DNA of 64,000 nucleotides from Pseudomonas fluorescens (lineage in GTDB: Bacteria; Pseudomonadota; Gammaproteobacteria; Pseudomonadales; Pseudomonadaceae), in the NCBI RefSeq assembly GCF_902497995.1, contig NZ_CABVII010000024.1, positions 1 to 64,000 on the forward strand. Reading direction: 5' to 3'. This document shows positions 26,766 to 35,462 of this stretch, piece by piece. The notes below the pieces were generated by a model. That model did not search any database. It saw only the letters and a list, made by a program, of their open reading frames with translations, and was not told where the DNA came from. Numbering within the stretch: position 1 is the stretch's first letter; each line of letters starts with the position of its first letter. The position numbers and the translations under genes are program-made.

Positions 26766-27857
26766 GTGGCGCTCAATAGCATCGAAGAGCTGGTTGAAGA
26801 TATCCGCCAAGGCAAGATGGTCATCCTCATGGATGACGAAGACCGCGAGAACGAAGGCGACCTGATCATGGCCGCCGAATGCTGCCAGCCTGAACACATC
26901 AACTTCATGGCCAAGCATGCCCGTGGCCTGATCTGCATGCCGATGAGCCGCGAACGCTGCGAACTGCTGAAGCTGCCCTTGATGGCGCCGCGCAACGGTT
27001 CCGGTTTCGGCACCAAGTTCACCGTGTCCATCGAAGCGGCCACCGGCGTGACCACCGGCATCTCCGCCGCCGACCGTGCGCGCACCGTGCAGGCCGCTGC
27101 TGCGAAAGACGCCAAGGCTGAAGACATCGTCAGCCCCGGTCACATCTTCCCGCTGATGGCCCAGGCTGGTGGCACCCTGGCCCGTGCCGGCCACACCGAA
27201 GCGGCGTGCGACCTGGCGCGCATGGCCGGTTTCGAGCCGAGCGGGGTGATCTGCGAAGTGATGAACGACGACGGCACCATGTCCCGCCGTGCGGAACTGG
27301 AAGCGTTTGCTGCCGAACACAACATCAAGATCGGCACCATCGCCGACCTGATTCACTACCGGATGATCCACGAACGTACCGTTCAGCGGATTGCCGAGCA
27401 GCCGCTGGACAGCGAACTGGGCCAATTCAACCTGGTGACCTATCGTGATTCCGTGGAAGGCGACGTGCACATGGCCCTGACCCTGGGCACCGTGTGCGGC
27501 GAAGAACCGACCCTGGTTCGGGTGCACAACATGGATCCGCTGCGCGACCTGTTGATGGTCAAGCAACCTGGCCGCTGGAGCCTGCGCGCCGCCATGGCCG
27601 CGGTCGCCGAGGCCGGCAGCGGCGTGGTGCTGTTGCTCGGTCACCCGCTCGATGGCGACGTGTTGCTGGCACACATCCGTGAAACCGCGGAGCACGCACC
27701 GGCGAAAAAACCGACCACCTACAGCATCGTCGGTGCCGGTTCGCAGATCCTTCGGGACCTGGGCGTGCGCAAAATGCGCCTGATGAGTGCGCCGATGAAA
27801 TTTAATGCGATATCCGGTTTCGATCTGGAAGTTGTAGAATACGTGCCCTCCGAATAA
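26766..27857 (+). CDS. ribB: 3,4-dihydroxy-2-butanone 4-phosphate synthase with degenerate GTP cyclohydrolase II domain
   Basis: The 363-residue protein has an intact RibB domain: DDEDRENEGDL (23-33) and PGHIFPLMAQAGG...AGHTEA. The C-terminal half (from about 205) keeps the GTP cyclohydrolase II fold but reads RVHNMDPLRD at about residue 250 where active enzymes have RxHSECxTGD, and the paired RCDCG cysteines are gone, so zinc cannot be bound. It is a RibBX-type protein, often annotated ribBA. A separate intact ribA lies at 31445. The start is GTG 26766, set by GAAGGGGGG seven bases upstream. Confidence 0.93.
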   Translation: MALNSIEELVEDIRQGKMVILMDDEDRENEGDLIMAAECCQPEHINFMAKHARGLICMPMSRERCELLKLPLMAPRNGSGFGTKFTVSIEAATGVTTGISAADRARTVQAAAAKDAKAEDIVSPGHIFPLMAQAGGTLARAGHTEAACDLARMAGFEPSGVICEVMNDDGTMSRRAELEAFAAEHNIKIGTIADLIHYRMIHERTVQRIAEQPLDSELGQFNLVTYRDSVEGDVHMALTLGTVCGEEPTLVRVHNMDPLRDLLMVKQPGRWSLRAAMAAVAEAGSGVVLLLGHPLDGDVLLAHIRETAEHAPAKKPTTYSIVGAGSQILRDLGVRKMRLMSAPMKFNAISGFDLEVVEYVPSE

Positions 27858-27906
27858 TGACCGGCAGTTTGCGGGCCTGTATTCGCGGTTAACAAATCAC
27901 TGAGGG

Positions 27907-27923
27907 ACGCGTAGAAAACGCGT
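27907..27923 (+). promoter_or_regulatory. Short hairpin in the ribB-ribH gap
   Basis: ACGCGT-AGAAA-ACGCGT can form a 6-bp stem with a 5-base loop, 25 bases before the ribH ATG. There is no T-run, so it is not a plain terminator; it may affect ribH translation or mRNA processing. Confidence 0.4.
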
Positions 27924-27948
27924 TCCGGCTCTTTAAGAGATCTAACGA

Positions 27949-28425
27949 ATGACCCTGAAGACCATCGAAGGTACCTTCATCGCCCCTAAAGGCCGCTACG
28001 CTCTGGTAGTGGGCCGTTTCAACAGCTTCGTGGTTGAAAGCCTGGTCAGCGGTGCAGTTGATGCCCTGGTTCGCCATGGCGTGAGCGAAAGCGACATCAC
28101 CATCATCCGTGCGCCTGGCGCCTTCGAAATCCCGCTGGTTGCGCAGAAAGTCGCTCAGAAAAGCGAGTTCGCAGCCATCATCGCCCTGGGTGCGGTCATT
28201 CGTGGTGGCACTCCGCACTTCGAATACGTGGCGGGCGAGTGCACCAAGGGCCTGGCCCAGGTGTCCATGGAGTTCGGCGTACCGGTCGCTTTCGGCGTCC
28301 TGACCGTCGATTCCATCGAGCAAGCTATCGAACGTTCCGGCACCAAGGCCGGTAACAAAGGTGCTGAAGCTGCCCTGTCCGCTCTGGAAATGGTCAGCCT
28401 GCTGGCGCAGTTGGAGGCCAAGTGA
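27949..28425 (+). CDS. ribH: 6,7-dimethyl-8-ribityllumazine synthase
   Basis: The 158-residue enzyme has the lumazine synthase landmarks VVGRFNSFVVESL, RAPGAFEIP, ALGAVIRGGTPHFEYV and PVAFGVLTVDSIEQA. It condenses the RibB and RibD products. It overlaps nusB through GTGA. The 91-base gap to ribB holds a small hairpin. Confidence 0.97.
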   Translation: MTLKTIEGTFIAPKGRYALVVGRFNSFVVESLVSGAVDALVRHGVSESDITIIRAPGAFEIPLVAQKVAQKSEFAAIIALGAVIRGGTPHFEYVAGECTKGLAQVSMEFGVPVAFGVLTVDSIEQAIERSGTKAGNKGAEAALSALEMVSLLAQLEAK

Positions 28426-28922
28426 TTAGCGACGAAAGCGATCGTTTCAACCCGCGCGATCCAAAGCCTGCGGATGCCGGCAAGCCATCGAAAAGCGTCA
28501 AGCGTCGCGAAGCCCGTCAGCTCGCGACCCAGGCGCTTTACCAATGGCACATGGCCAAGCAATCGCTGAACGAGATCGAAGCGCAGTTCCGGGTCGATAA
28601 CGATTTCAGCGATGTCGACGGTGCCTACTTCCGTGAAATCCTGCACGGCGTTCCGGCGCAGAAGGACAAGATCGACGCGGCGCTCAAGCCTTGCCTGGAC
28701 CTGACCATCGAAGAGCTGGACCCGGTTGAACTGGCGGTTCTGCGCCTGTCCACCTGGGAACTGCTCGAGCGCGTCGACGTGCCGTACCGCGTTGTGATCA
28801 ACGAAGGTATCGAGTTGGCGAAAGTCTTCGGCTCCACCGACGGCCACAAGTTCGTCAACGGTGTACTCGACAAACTGGCCCCGCGTCTGCGTGAAGCTGA
28901 AGTGAAGGCATTCAAGCGCTGA
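28422..28922 (+). CDS. nusB: Transcription antitermination factor NusB
   Basis: The 166-residue helical protein has the NusB signatures KRREARQLATQALYQW and the C-terminal VINEGIELAKVFGSTDGHKFVNGVLDKLA. NusB with NusE binds boxA RNA in rRNA operons. The GTG start at 28422 overlaps the ribH stop. The Asp/Pro/Lys-rich first 25 residues are typical of Pseudomonas NusB. Confidence 0.97.
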   Translation: MISDESDRFNPRDPKPADAGKPSKSVKRREARQLATQALYQWHMAKQSLNEIEAQFRVDNDFSDVDGAYFREILHGVPAQKDKIDAALKPCLDLTIEELDPVELAVLRLSTWELLERVDVPYRVVINEGIELAKVFGSTDGHKFVNGVLDKLAPRLREAEVKAFKR

Positions 28923-28946
28923 TCGGCGCTTGAATCCAGTGTCCTG

Positions 28947-29912
28947 ATGGGCGAATTTGAGCTGATCCGCAATTTCTTCGCCGCCGCGCCCTGTGCGCAG
29001 GGCGGCGAGGGCGTTGCTCTGGGGATCGGTGATGACTGCGCCTTGCTGGCTGTTCCCCCTGGGGAGCAGTTGGCAATTTCCACCGACACCCTCGTGGCCG
29101 GTGTGCATTTCGCAGACCCTTGCGACCCGTTTCTGCTCGGCCAGCGCTCGCTGGCCGTGGCTGTCAGCGACCTGGCGGCCATGGGCGCCACCCCCATCGC
29201 CTTTACCCTTGCCCTGACCTTGCCGACGGTAACCGCCGATTGGCTGGATGCCTACGCCCGTGGCTTGAACCTTATGGCGCAAAGTTGCGGTGTGGCACTG
29301 GTCGGCGGCGATACCACCCGTGGGCCCTTGAGCCTGACCATGACCGTGTTCGGGCGTGTGCCCAGTGGTTTGGCGTTGACCCGTAGCGGTGCGAAGCCAG
29401 GCGATTTGTTGTGCGTTGGCGGTGAGTTGGGCAATGCCGCTGGCGCCTTGCCGTTGGTGCTCGGCCAGCGTACGGCTGAAGCGGCCATTGCCGATCCGCT
29501 GCTGGCGCATTACTGGTCGCCGCAACCGCAGCTTGGGCTGGGCATGGCGTTGCGGGGCAAGGCGACCTCGGCGCTGGACATCTCCGACGGGCTGCTCGCC
29601 GACTGTGGGCACATCGCCCTCGCATCGAAGGCCGGCATTCAGGTTGAACGGGACAGTTTGCCGTTGTCGAAGCCTTTAGTGGCCTTGCTCGGTCAGTCGG
29701 GCGCCGAAGCGGCAGCTCTCAGCGGCGGTGACGATTACGTGCTGGCCTTCACCTTGCCGTCCGTCGAGTTGCCACAACTGATGGCCGACGGCTGGCCGAT
29801 CCATGTGGTCGGACGAGTCATCGCAGGGCAGGGCGTGACTTTGCTGGATGCCGACGGACAGGACATCACCCCGCAAACCCGGGGTTATCAACATTTTCGG
29901 GAGACACCGTGA
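28947..29912 (+). CDS. thiL: Thiamine-monophosphate kinase
   Basis: The 321-residue protein starts MGEFELIRNFF and carries GIGDDCALL, the ThiL/PurM ATP-binding start, DTLVAGVHF, SDLAAMGATP and GGDTTRG. It phosphorylates thiamine monophosphate to the active cofactor. It follows nusB after 24 bases and overlaps pgpA through GTGA. Confidence 0.96.
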   Translation: MGEFELIRNFFAAAPCAQGGEGVALGIGDDCALLAVPPGEQLAISTDTLVAGVHFADPCDPFLLGQRSLAVAVSDLAAMGATPIAFTLALTLPTVTADWLDAYARGLNLMAQSCGVALVGGDTTRGPLSLTMTVFGRVPSGLALTRSGAKPGDLLCVGGELGNAAGALPLVLGQRTAEAAIADPLLAHYWSPQPQLGLGMALRGKATSALDISDGLLADCGHIALASKAGIQVERDSLPLSKPLVALLGQSGAEAAALSGGDDYVLAFTLPSVELPQLMADGWPIHVVGRVIAGQGVTLLDADGQDITPQTRGYQHFRETP

Positions 29913-30412
29913 CAGATCATCCCAATCAAGTCCCGGCGGAATTCGTACCGCCCTCGGTCTGGCGCAACCCTTGGCATTTCCTGGCGTTCGGCTTCGGTTC
30001 GGGCACTCTGCCCAAAGCACCGGGCACCTGGGGTTCGTTAGTTGCGCTACCCTTTATTCCGTTATGGCAGATGCTGCCCGACTGGGGGTACTGGCTGATG
30101 CTGGGCATCACCATGCTGTTCGGCTTCTGGCTGTGCGGCAAGGTGGCGGACGATTTGCGGGTACACGACCACGAAGGCATCGTCTGGGACGAAATGGTCG
30201 GGATGTGGATCACCCTGTGGCTGGTGCCGGAAGGTTGGTATTGGTTGCTGGCAGGTTTTCTGATGTTCCGTTTCTTCGATATCCTCAAGCCGTGGCCGAT
30301 TCACTGGATCGACCGGCATGTGCATGGTGGCGTCGGGATCATGCTCGACGACGTACTGGCCGGGGTGTTTGCGTGGTTGGCGATGCAGGGGCTGGTATGG
30401 ATTTTCGCCTGA
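29909..30412 (+). CDS. pgpA: Phosphatidylglycerophosphatase A
   Basis: The 167-residue membrane protein has the PgpA motif GFGSGTLPKAPGTWGS and the acidic HEGIVWDEMVGMW, with three or four membrane helices. It dephosphorylates phosphatidylglycerol phosphate in the inner membrane. The GTG start overlaps the thiL stop. Together with clsB it is one of two phospholipid-synthesis genes in the window. Confidence 0.95.
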   Translation: MTDHPNQVPAEFVPPSVWRNPWHFLAFGFGSGTLPKAPGTWGSLVALPFIPLWQMLPDWGYWLMLGITMLFGFWLCGKVADDLRVHDHEGIVWDEMVGMWITLWLVPEGWYWLLAGFLMFRFFDILKPWPIHWIDRHVHGGVGIMLDDVLAGVFAWLAMQGLVWIFA

Positions 30413-30434
30413 GTGGCGGAACAGGGGACTAAGG

Positions 30435-31172
30435 ATGGCTCGACGCTGGTTGCTGGTGATGGTGTTGGCGATGTTTGGTGCGCTTGCTCAGGCGATGGAG
30501 GCGCCGGCGATCCCGTCCGTGATTCATTTGGCCAGCGAAGACTGGGAAGACTATACCGCCGCCGACGGTCACGGCTTGGGCTGGGATGTGTTGCGCGAAG
30601 TGTTCGAGCCGGCCGGAGTCAAGCTGGATATCCGTACCGAGCCTTACGTGCGCTCAATGGGCCTGGCCCAGCGGGGCGAAGTGGATGCCTGTGTCGGCTC
30701 CTATCGTGACGAGGCCAGCGACCTGCTGTATCCCCGCTGGAGCTTCGATACCGATCACATCTATGCCCTGGGTCTGTCCAGCAACCCGGCGCCGACCCCG
30801 GAAACCCTGGGCAACTACCGACTGGCCTGGGTCCGCGGCTACGATTATCAGGACTACCTGCCCAACGTGCGTCGCTACAACGAAGTCTTGCGGCGTACCG
30901 GTATCCTGTCGATGCTGGTTCACAATCGCGCCGACTTTTACATTGATGCGCTGACTGAGGTCGACTACGTCGTCAAGCGGGCCAGGGATCCCTCGCAGTT
31001 TCGTCGTACCCATATAGCGGAACTGCCGCTGTACCTGTGCTTCGCCGATACGCCCAGGGCCCGTGCGTTGATGGCGTTGTTCGACCAGCGCATGGATGTG
31101 CTGGTGAAAAGCGGCCGGCTGAAACCGATTTTCGAGCGCTGGAAGCAGCCTTATCCGTTTGATTCGAATTGA
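30435..31172 (+). CDS. Periplasmic substrate-binding-like protein (SBP_bac_3 family)
   Basis: The 245-residue precursor has a signal peptide (MARRWLLVMVLAMFGALAQAM) and the bilobed layout of amino-acid-type binding proteins: DGHGLGWDVLREVFEPAG, PYVRSMGLAQRGEVDAC and the hinge-type FYIDALTEVDYVV. No ABC permease or sensor domain is adjacent, so it is either an orphan binding protein or a sensor partner. ATG 30435 follows AAGGA closely. The ligand is unknown. Confidence 0.8.
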   Translation: MARRWLLVMVLAMFGALAQAMEAPAIPSVIHLASEDWEDYTAADGHGLGWDVLREVFEPAGVKLDIRTEPYVRSMGLAQRGEVDACVGSYRDEASDLLYPRWSFDTDHIYALGLSSNPAPTPETLGNYRLAWVRGYDYQDYLPNVRRYNEVLRRTGILSMLVHNRADFYIDALTEVDYVVKRARDPSQFRRTHIAELPLYLCFADTPRARALMALFDQRMDVLVKSGRLKPIFERWKQPYPFDSN

Positions 31173-31218
31173 TCCCGATCATGCGGCTGCGAGGACTTAC
31201 CTGGGGTGCCTCCGACCC

Positions 31219-31313
31219 TGTGGGAGCGGGCTTGCTCGCGAAAGCGGTGTGTCAGGCGACATCATTATTGACTGAGCCACCGTCTTCGCGAGCAAGCCCG
31301 CTCCCACAGGAGA
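31219..31313. repeat. REP doublet
   Basis: GTGGGAGCGGGCTTGCTCGC and CGCGAGCAAGCCCGCTCCCA form an inverted pair between the binding-protein gene and ribA. The rest of the 272-base gap (31314-31444) holds the ribA leader; no other structure was recognised. Confidence 0.85.
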
Positions 31314-31444
31314 AGGGCGGGGCGTGGTTAAGATCAAACATTTTGATCGTTATGCCCCATAATTCAGCCTAAGCGTCTGCTGGAACCTGCTGTTACAATG
31401 CCGCGTCTGCGAATCTCCAGTACCTATAGATCAGGAGCACACCG

Positions 31445-32062
31445 GTGCCTGTCGTTTTTGTCGCCGCTTCCAAGCTGCCAACGCCGTTTGCGCAATTCAC
31501 CATGCACGGCTTTCTCGATGAGGAGAGCGGGCGCGAGCACGTCGTGCTGAGCCTGGGTGAGTTCATCGATGGAGCCCCGGTACTCGGCCGGTTGCACTCC
31601 GAATGCCTGACGGGCGATGCCTTGTTCAGTCAGCGCTGCGATTGCGGCTCGCAGCTCGAAGCAGCCTTGCAGGCCATCGCCCGCGAAGGCCGGGGCGTGT
31701 TGCTTTACTTGCGTCAGGAAGGCCGTGGCATTGGCTTGCTGAACAAGATCCGCGCCTATGAGTTGCAAGATGGCGGTGCCGATACCGTCGAAGCCAACGA
31801 ACGCCTGGGCTTTGCCGCCGACCAGCGCGATTACGCCATGTGCCTGCCGATGCTGCAGCACCTGGGCGTGGAATCCCTGCGTTTGATGACCAACAACCCA
31901 CGCAAGGTCAAAGCCTTGACCGACATGGGTATCGTGGTCGCCGAGCGTGTACCGTTGCACACCGGCCACAATCCGCACAACAAGCTCTACCTGGCCACCA
32001 AGGCCAGCAAGCTCGACCACATGATGGGCAACGAGCACCAGGGTGAGGTAGACCGGGCGTGA
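31445..32062 (+). CDS. ribA: GTP cyclohydrolase II
   Basis: The 205-residue enzyme keeps the zinc ligands Cys54, Cys65 and Cys67 (HSECLTGD and QRCDCG) and the GTP-binding RQEGRGIGL stretch. It opens the imidazole ring of GTP in the first step of riboflavin synthesis and supplies the activity lost from the RibB second domain. The GTG start at 31445 is fixed by AGGAG at 31433-31437. It overlaps the next gene through GTGA. Confidence 0.96.
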   Translation: MPVVFVAASKLPTPFAQFTMHGFLDEESGREHVVLSLGEFIDGAPVLGRLHSECLTGDALFSQRCDCGSQLEAALQAIAREGRGVLLYLRQEGRGIGLLNKIRAYELQDGGADTVEANERLGFAADQRDYAMCLPMLQHLGVESLRLMTNNPRKVKALTDMGIVVAERVPLHTGHNPHNKLYLATKASKLDHMMGNEHQGEVDRA

Positions 32063-32478
32063 CCCGCGGTCAGGTGCGGCGGCGACTGTCCGTCAATTGG
32101 TGGCAATACCTGGCGCTTGCCCTGGTGCCACTGTTCGTGATCAACGGCGTGTTTGGCCAGGGCGAGGCGATCCTGCCGGAGCTGGCGATGCCATTGTTCA
32201 TCGCCGGTGTGGCCTCGATGTTTGTCAGCCTGAAATTCTTTGGTGGCTACAAGCACGGGCTGATCGCCACCCAGAAAGCCCTCGACACCCCTGAAGAACC
32301 TTCCGCCTGGATTGCCCTGGCCGCCAAGCGCCGCACGGCCTTCCTGGTCGCCAGCCTGCCGGCCTGGATCGGTGCGTTGGCGGTATTCGTCGGCCTTGAA
32401 GCAGTGCCGCTGATGCTGCTGGCGCTGTCGACCCTGGTACTGTTCTACCTCTACCGTATTCCGCGTCAACTCGGTTGA
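32059..32478 (+). CDS. Conserved small integral membrane protein
   Basis: The 139-residue protein has about four hydrophobic segments, for example YLALALVPLFVINGVF near residue 18 and VPLMLLALSTLVLFYLY near the end, with a basic N-terminus (MTRGQVRRRL). No enzymatic motif is visible. It is sandwiched between ribA (GTGA overlap) and btuF (shared base), and a membrane protein also follows ribA in PAO1. Function unknown. Confidence 0.8.
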   Translation: MTRGQVRRRLSVNWWQYLALALVPLFVINGVFGQGEAILPELAMPLFIAGVASMFVSLKFFGGYKHGLIATQKALDTPEEPSAWIALAAKRRTAFLVASLPAWIGALAVFVGLEAVPLMLLALSTLVLFYLYRIPRQLG

Positions 32479-33278
32479 TGCGCAGCGTCTGGCTGGCGGT
32501 GTTGCTGCTCACCGTCAGCGGCTCGGCGACTGCGGTCGAGCGCGTGGTCAGCCTGGCGCCGTCGCTGTCCGAAATCGTCGTCGAACTGGGTTCAGCCGAT
32601 CTTCTGGTGGGTGTGCTGGATGCCGGTGAGCGTCCAGCTGAACTCAAAGATATCCCTTCCGTTGGCCGCTATGGTCAGTTGGACATGGAGCGATTGCTCA
32701 GCCTGAAACCCGACTTGCTGCTGCTCTGGCCCGGCAGTGTCGGCCCGGCCCAGCGTGAGCAACTCAAGCGGCTGAACATACCGACCTACGTCGCCGAACC
32801 CCACAACTTCGAACAACTCACCGCGCAGATCGAGGCGATTGCCACGCAACTCGGCAGGCCGCAGCGTGGTGTTTCATTGGCTGGGAATTTGCGTCAGCAA
32901 CTGGATTCGTTGCGTCAGCGCTATCGTCGGGATGAGCCGTTGCGGGTGTTTTACCAGGTCTGGGATCGGCCTCTGTATACCGTTGGCGGCGGGCAGATCA
33001 TCAGTGATGCGCTAGAGGTGTGCGGCGCGCGCAATGTGTTCGCCGACCTGGCATTGCCGGCGCCGCAGGTCAGTATCGAAGCGGTGTTGCAGCGCAATCC
33101 CGAGGTGATTCTGGCCGGTGATCAGGCGCAGCTCGATGCGTGGAAGGTGTGGCCGCAGGTGGTGGCGGTGGTGCGGGGGCAGTTGCTGTTGTTGACGGAC
33201 AAAGGCCTGGAGCGGCCGAGTGGGCAGATGATCGAGGCGACGGCCAAGCTTTGTCAGTTGATTTCGCCTGACCGCTGA
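32478..33278 (+). CDS. btuF: Periplasmic cobalamin-binding protein
   Basis: The 266-residue precursor has a signal peptide (MRSVWLAVLLLTVSGSATA) and the BtuF/FecB-like helical-backbone fold: VVSLAPSLSEIVVELGSADLLVGV, DLLLLWPGSV and YTVGGGQIISDALEVCGARNVF. Such proteins bind vitamin B12 in the periplasm for BtuCD. No btuCD genes are in the window. The ATG overlaps the preceding stop (TGATG). Convergent with btuB, it strengthens the B12-uptake assignment, although some relatives bind other corrinoids or haem. Confidence 0.85.
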   Translation: MRSVWLAVLLLTVSGSATAVERVVSLAPSLSEIVVELGSADLLVGVLDAGERPAELKDIPSVGRYGQLDMERLLSLKPDLLLLWPGSVGPAQREQLKRLNIPTYVAEPHNFEQLTAQIEAIATQLGRPQRGVSLAGNLRQQLDSLRQRYRRDEPLRVFYQVWDRPLYTVGGGQIISDALEVCGARNVFADLALPAPQVSIEAVLQRNPEVILAGDQAQLDAWKVWPQVVAVVRGQLLLLTDKGLERPSGQMIEATAKLCQLISPDR

Positions 33279-33290
33279 GACCGAGGTGCC

Positions 33291-33394
33291 TGCTTCGCGA
33301 GCAAGCCCGCTCCCACATTGGATCGAGATCAGCCATACATTTTGTGGCCGACACAGAGCAAATGTGGGAGCGGGCTTGCTCGCGAAGAGGCCGG
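33291..33394. repeat. REP doublet
   Basis: An inverted REP pair (CGCGAGCAAGCCCGCTCCCA / GTGGGAGCGGGCTTGCTCGC) lies between the convergent btuF and btuB genes, where it could serve both 3' ends. Confidence 0.85.
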
Positions 33395-33416
33395 TTAACG
33401 CACCGCAAATCCTTGA

Positions 33417-35300
33417 TCAGATCTCCGGCGTCCAGGTCACCCCGAACATCCACGCCCGACCTTCCTCGCGATACCCATACTGACTACTGTCATGGCTGTA
33501 CAGCGCCCGGCTGTAACCCTTGTCCAGCAGGTTATCCACCTTCAGCTCAAGCTTGACCTCGCGATTCAGCGCCCAGCTGCTGCGTAACCCCAGCAAGGCA
33601 TACCCACCCAACGGCTGCTGATTGTTCTCGTCGTCATAGCTGCTGCTCACCGCTTGCCAGCTGGCGCCGAAGCCCAGGCGGTCGAACTGCCGATCCAGAT
33701 CCAGGCTCAAGGTCCGTCGCGCACGACGGGCCAATGTGTGACCGCTGTCGCGATCCCTTGGGTCGATGATTGCGATGCCGAGGTTGCTCTGCCAACCGAA
33801 CAGCTCCTGCTTCAATGCTGCTTCAAACCCATTGATCCGCGCCGAGGCAACGTTCTGGGGGCGTGAGTTGCTGCCGAAAATAATCGCGTCTTCCAGATCC
33901 GTGCGATACAGCGAAGCTTCCAGCCGGCTGCTTTCAGTCAGTTGACTGCGCCATTGCAGCTCATAGCTTTTCGAGGTCTCGGGCTTGAGATCCGGGTTGC
34001 TGAAGTCCGGGTAGTACAGGTCATTGAAGGTCGGCGCGCGAAAGCCTTCGCTGTAGGTCAGCAGCACATCGTTGTCCGGGTTCAGCGGCAGAGTGAAGGT
34101 GCCGCTCCAGCTGTTCTGGCCGCCGAACTGCTGGTTCTGGTCGCGACGCAGTCCCAGTTCCGTAGAGAAGCTGTCCGCCTGATACCGATGTTGAATAAAC
34201 GCCGCGCGGTTCCAGCGGCTGTCTTCGTCAAAGGGTGTGCTGCTATTGATGCGGTCTTCGTACCAGTCGCCGCCGAGGATCAGGCTGTTGCGCTCGTCGA
34301 GGGTCAAATCGTTCTGCCAGTTCACCGAGTCGCGATAGGTGTTGAACACGCTGCGCTCCTCGCTGAGCGTGTCGAGGGTCTTCTCGCGGTTTTCGCTGTG
34401 ACCGACTTCGACGCGGGTTTTCCACACATCGTTGATCTTCGCGTCAAGGTAACTGCTGACGCCACTGACCGTGAATTCGTTGTAGGGTTGCTCCTGGACC
34501 GATTCGAAAGTGGTCATGTCGAAGCGGCCGAACGGATTGTCGAACGCGCTTTTGCCGCGGTTATCGAGCAGATTGGCGCCGATTTCGATGTCATCGTCGA
34601 GGGCGTGACTCAGGCTCAAGCTGACCGATTTGTTGCGGTACTCATCGTGATCGCCATCGCTCGGATAAGACGCATGGGTGCGATTGATCCCGGCCGTTTC
34701 ATCGAGACTGGCGCCGAGGTTGAAGCGGGTCTGCTCATCGCCTCCGGATAGCCCAAGGCTGCGTTCCCAGGTCTGGTTGCTGCCAAAGCCCACGTGCAGG
34801 CGCGGATGCAGACCTTGTTCGCCGCCACGACGGGTAAATATCTGAATGACCCCACCAATCGCGTCGCTGCCGTAAATCACCGAGCGCGAGCCTCGCAACA
34901 CTTCCACGCGCTCGACTTGCTCGATATTGATGTGTTGCAGGTTGCTGTCGCCGGAGGTGGAGTTGCCGATGCGTTGACCGTCCACCAGCACCAGGCTCTG
35001 CGCCGACTTGGTGCCGCGTATGTACACCCCCGGCAGGCTGCCGCGCCCGCCGGTTTGCCCGATCTGCACCCCCGGTACCCGACGCAGCAGATCCGTGACG
35101 CTGCCCGGTTGCAGGCGATCGATGTCTTCGCGGGTGAACACGGTGTTGGCGGCGCTGCTGTCGTTGCGGGCTTCGACCTGGCGGTTGGCGCTGATCAGCA
35201 CGTCCGGCAGCTTCAGGGCTTGATCGCGTTCGAAGGTGTCGGCCAGCAGCTGGCCGGCCGGCAGAAGAGTCAGCGTCAGGGCGAGGCGGGAGAGTTTCAT
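33417..35300 (-). CDS. btuB: TonB-dependent vitamin B12 receptor
   Basis: The 627-residue outer membrane receptor has a signal peptide (about 20 residues), a TonB box-like LPDVLISANRQ, a plug domain (VTDLLRRVPGVQIGQTGGRG, VLRGSRSVIYGSDAIGGVIQIFTRR) and a 22-strand barrel ending in WTPEI. The plug motif and length match BtuB. There is no room for a cobalamin riboswitch in the 162 bases to dxs, most of which is a REP pair, and no B12-box was seen. It may depend on read-through from dxs or on a compact promoter. Confidence 0.9.
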   Translation of the reverse strand: MKLSRLALTLTLLPAGQLLADTFERDQALKLPDVLISANRQVEARNDSSAANTVFTREDIDRLQPGSVTDLLRRVPGVQIGQTGGRGSLPGVYIRGTKSAQSLVLVDGQRIGNSTSGDSNLQHINIEQVERVEVLRGSRSVIYGSDAIGGVIQIFTRRGGEQGLHPRLHVGFGSNQTWERSLGLSGGDEQTRFNLGASLDETAGINRTHASYPSDGDHDEYRNKSVSLSLSHALDDDIEIGANLLDNRGKSAFDNPFGRFDMTTFESVQEQPYNEFTVSGVSSYLDAKINDVWKTRVEVGHSENREKTLDTLSEERSVFNTYRDSVNWQNDLTLDERNSLILGGDWYEDRINSSTPFDEDSRWNRAAFIQHRYQADSFSTELGLRRDQNQQFGGQNSWSGTFTLPLNPDNDVLLTYSEGFRAPTFNDLYYPDFSNPDLKPETSKSYELQWRSQLTESSRLEASLYRTDLEDAIIFGSNSRPQNVASARINGFEAALKQELFGWQSNLGIAIIDPRDRDSGHTLARRARRTLSLDLDRQFDRLGFGASWQAVSSSYDDENNQQPLGGYALLGLRSSWALNREVKLELKVDNLLDKGYSRALYSHDSSQYGYREEGRAWMFGVTWTPEI

Positions 35301-35344
35301 GGGCAGTCCGTTGGCACTTTAAAGCGACATTTCGTTGATTGCAC

Positions 35345-35450
35345 AAAACCCTGTGGGAGCGGGCTTGCTCGCGAATGCGGTGGGTCAGTCACATTGTTGC
35401 CGACTGATCCACCGCATTCGCGAGCAAGCCCGCTCCCACAGGGTTTTGCG
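35345..35450. repeat. REP doublet with extended palindrome
   Basis: The arms include AAAACCCTGTGGGAGCGGGC and its complement at the right, extending beyond the REP core. The pair fills the gap between dxs and btuB. Confidence 0.85.
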
Positions 35451-35462
35451 TATGTCTGATAT

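Noticed and set aside
24429..27949. FMN riboswitch in the riboflavin cluster
   Set aside because: The gaps are too short and no conserved riboswitch core was seen.
35301..35462. Cobalamin riboswitch before btuB
   Set aside because: The gap is mostly a REP pair and lacks a recognisable B12-box.
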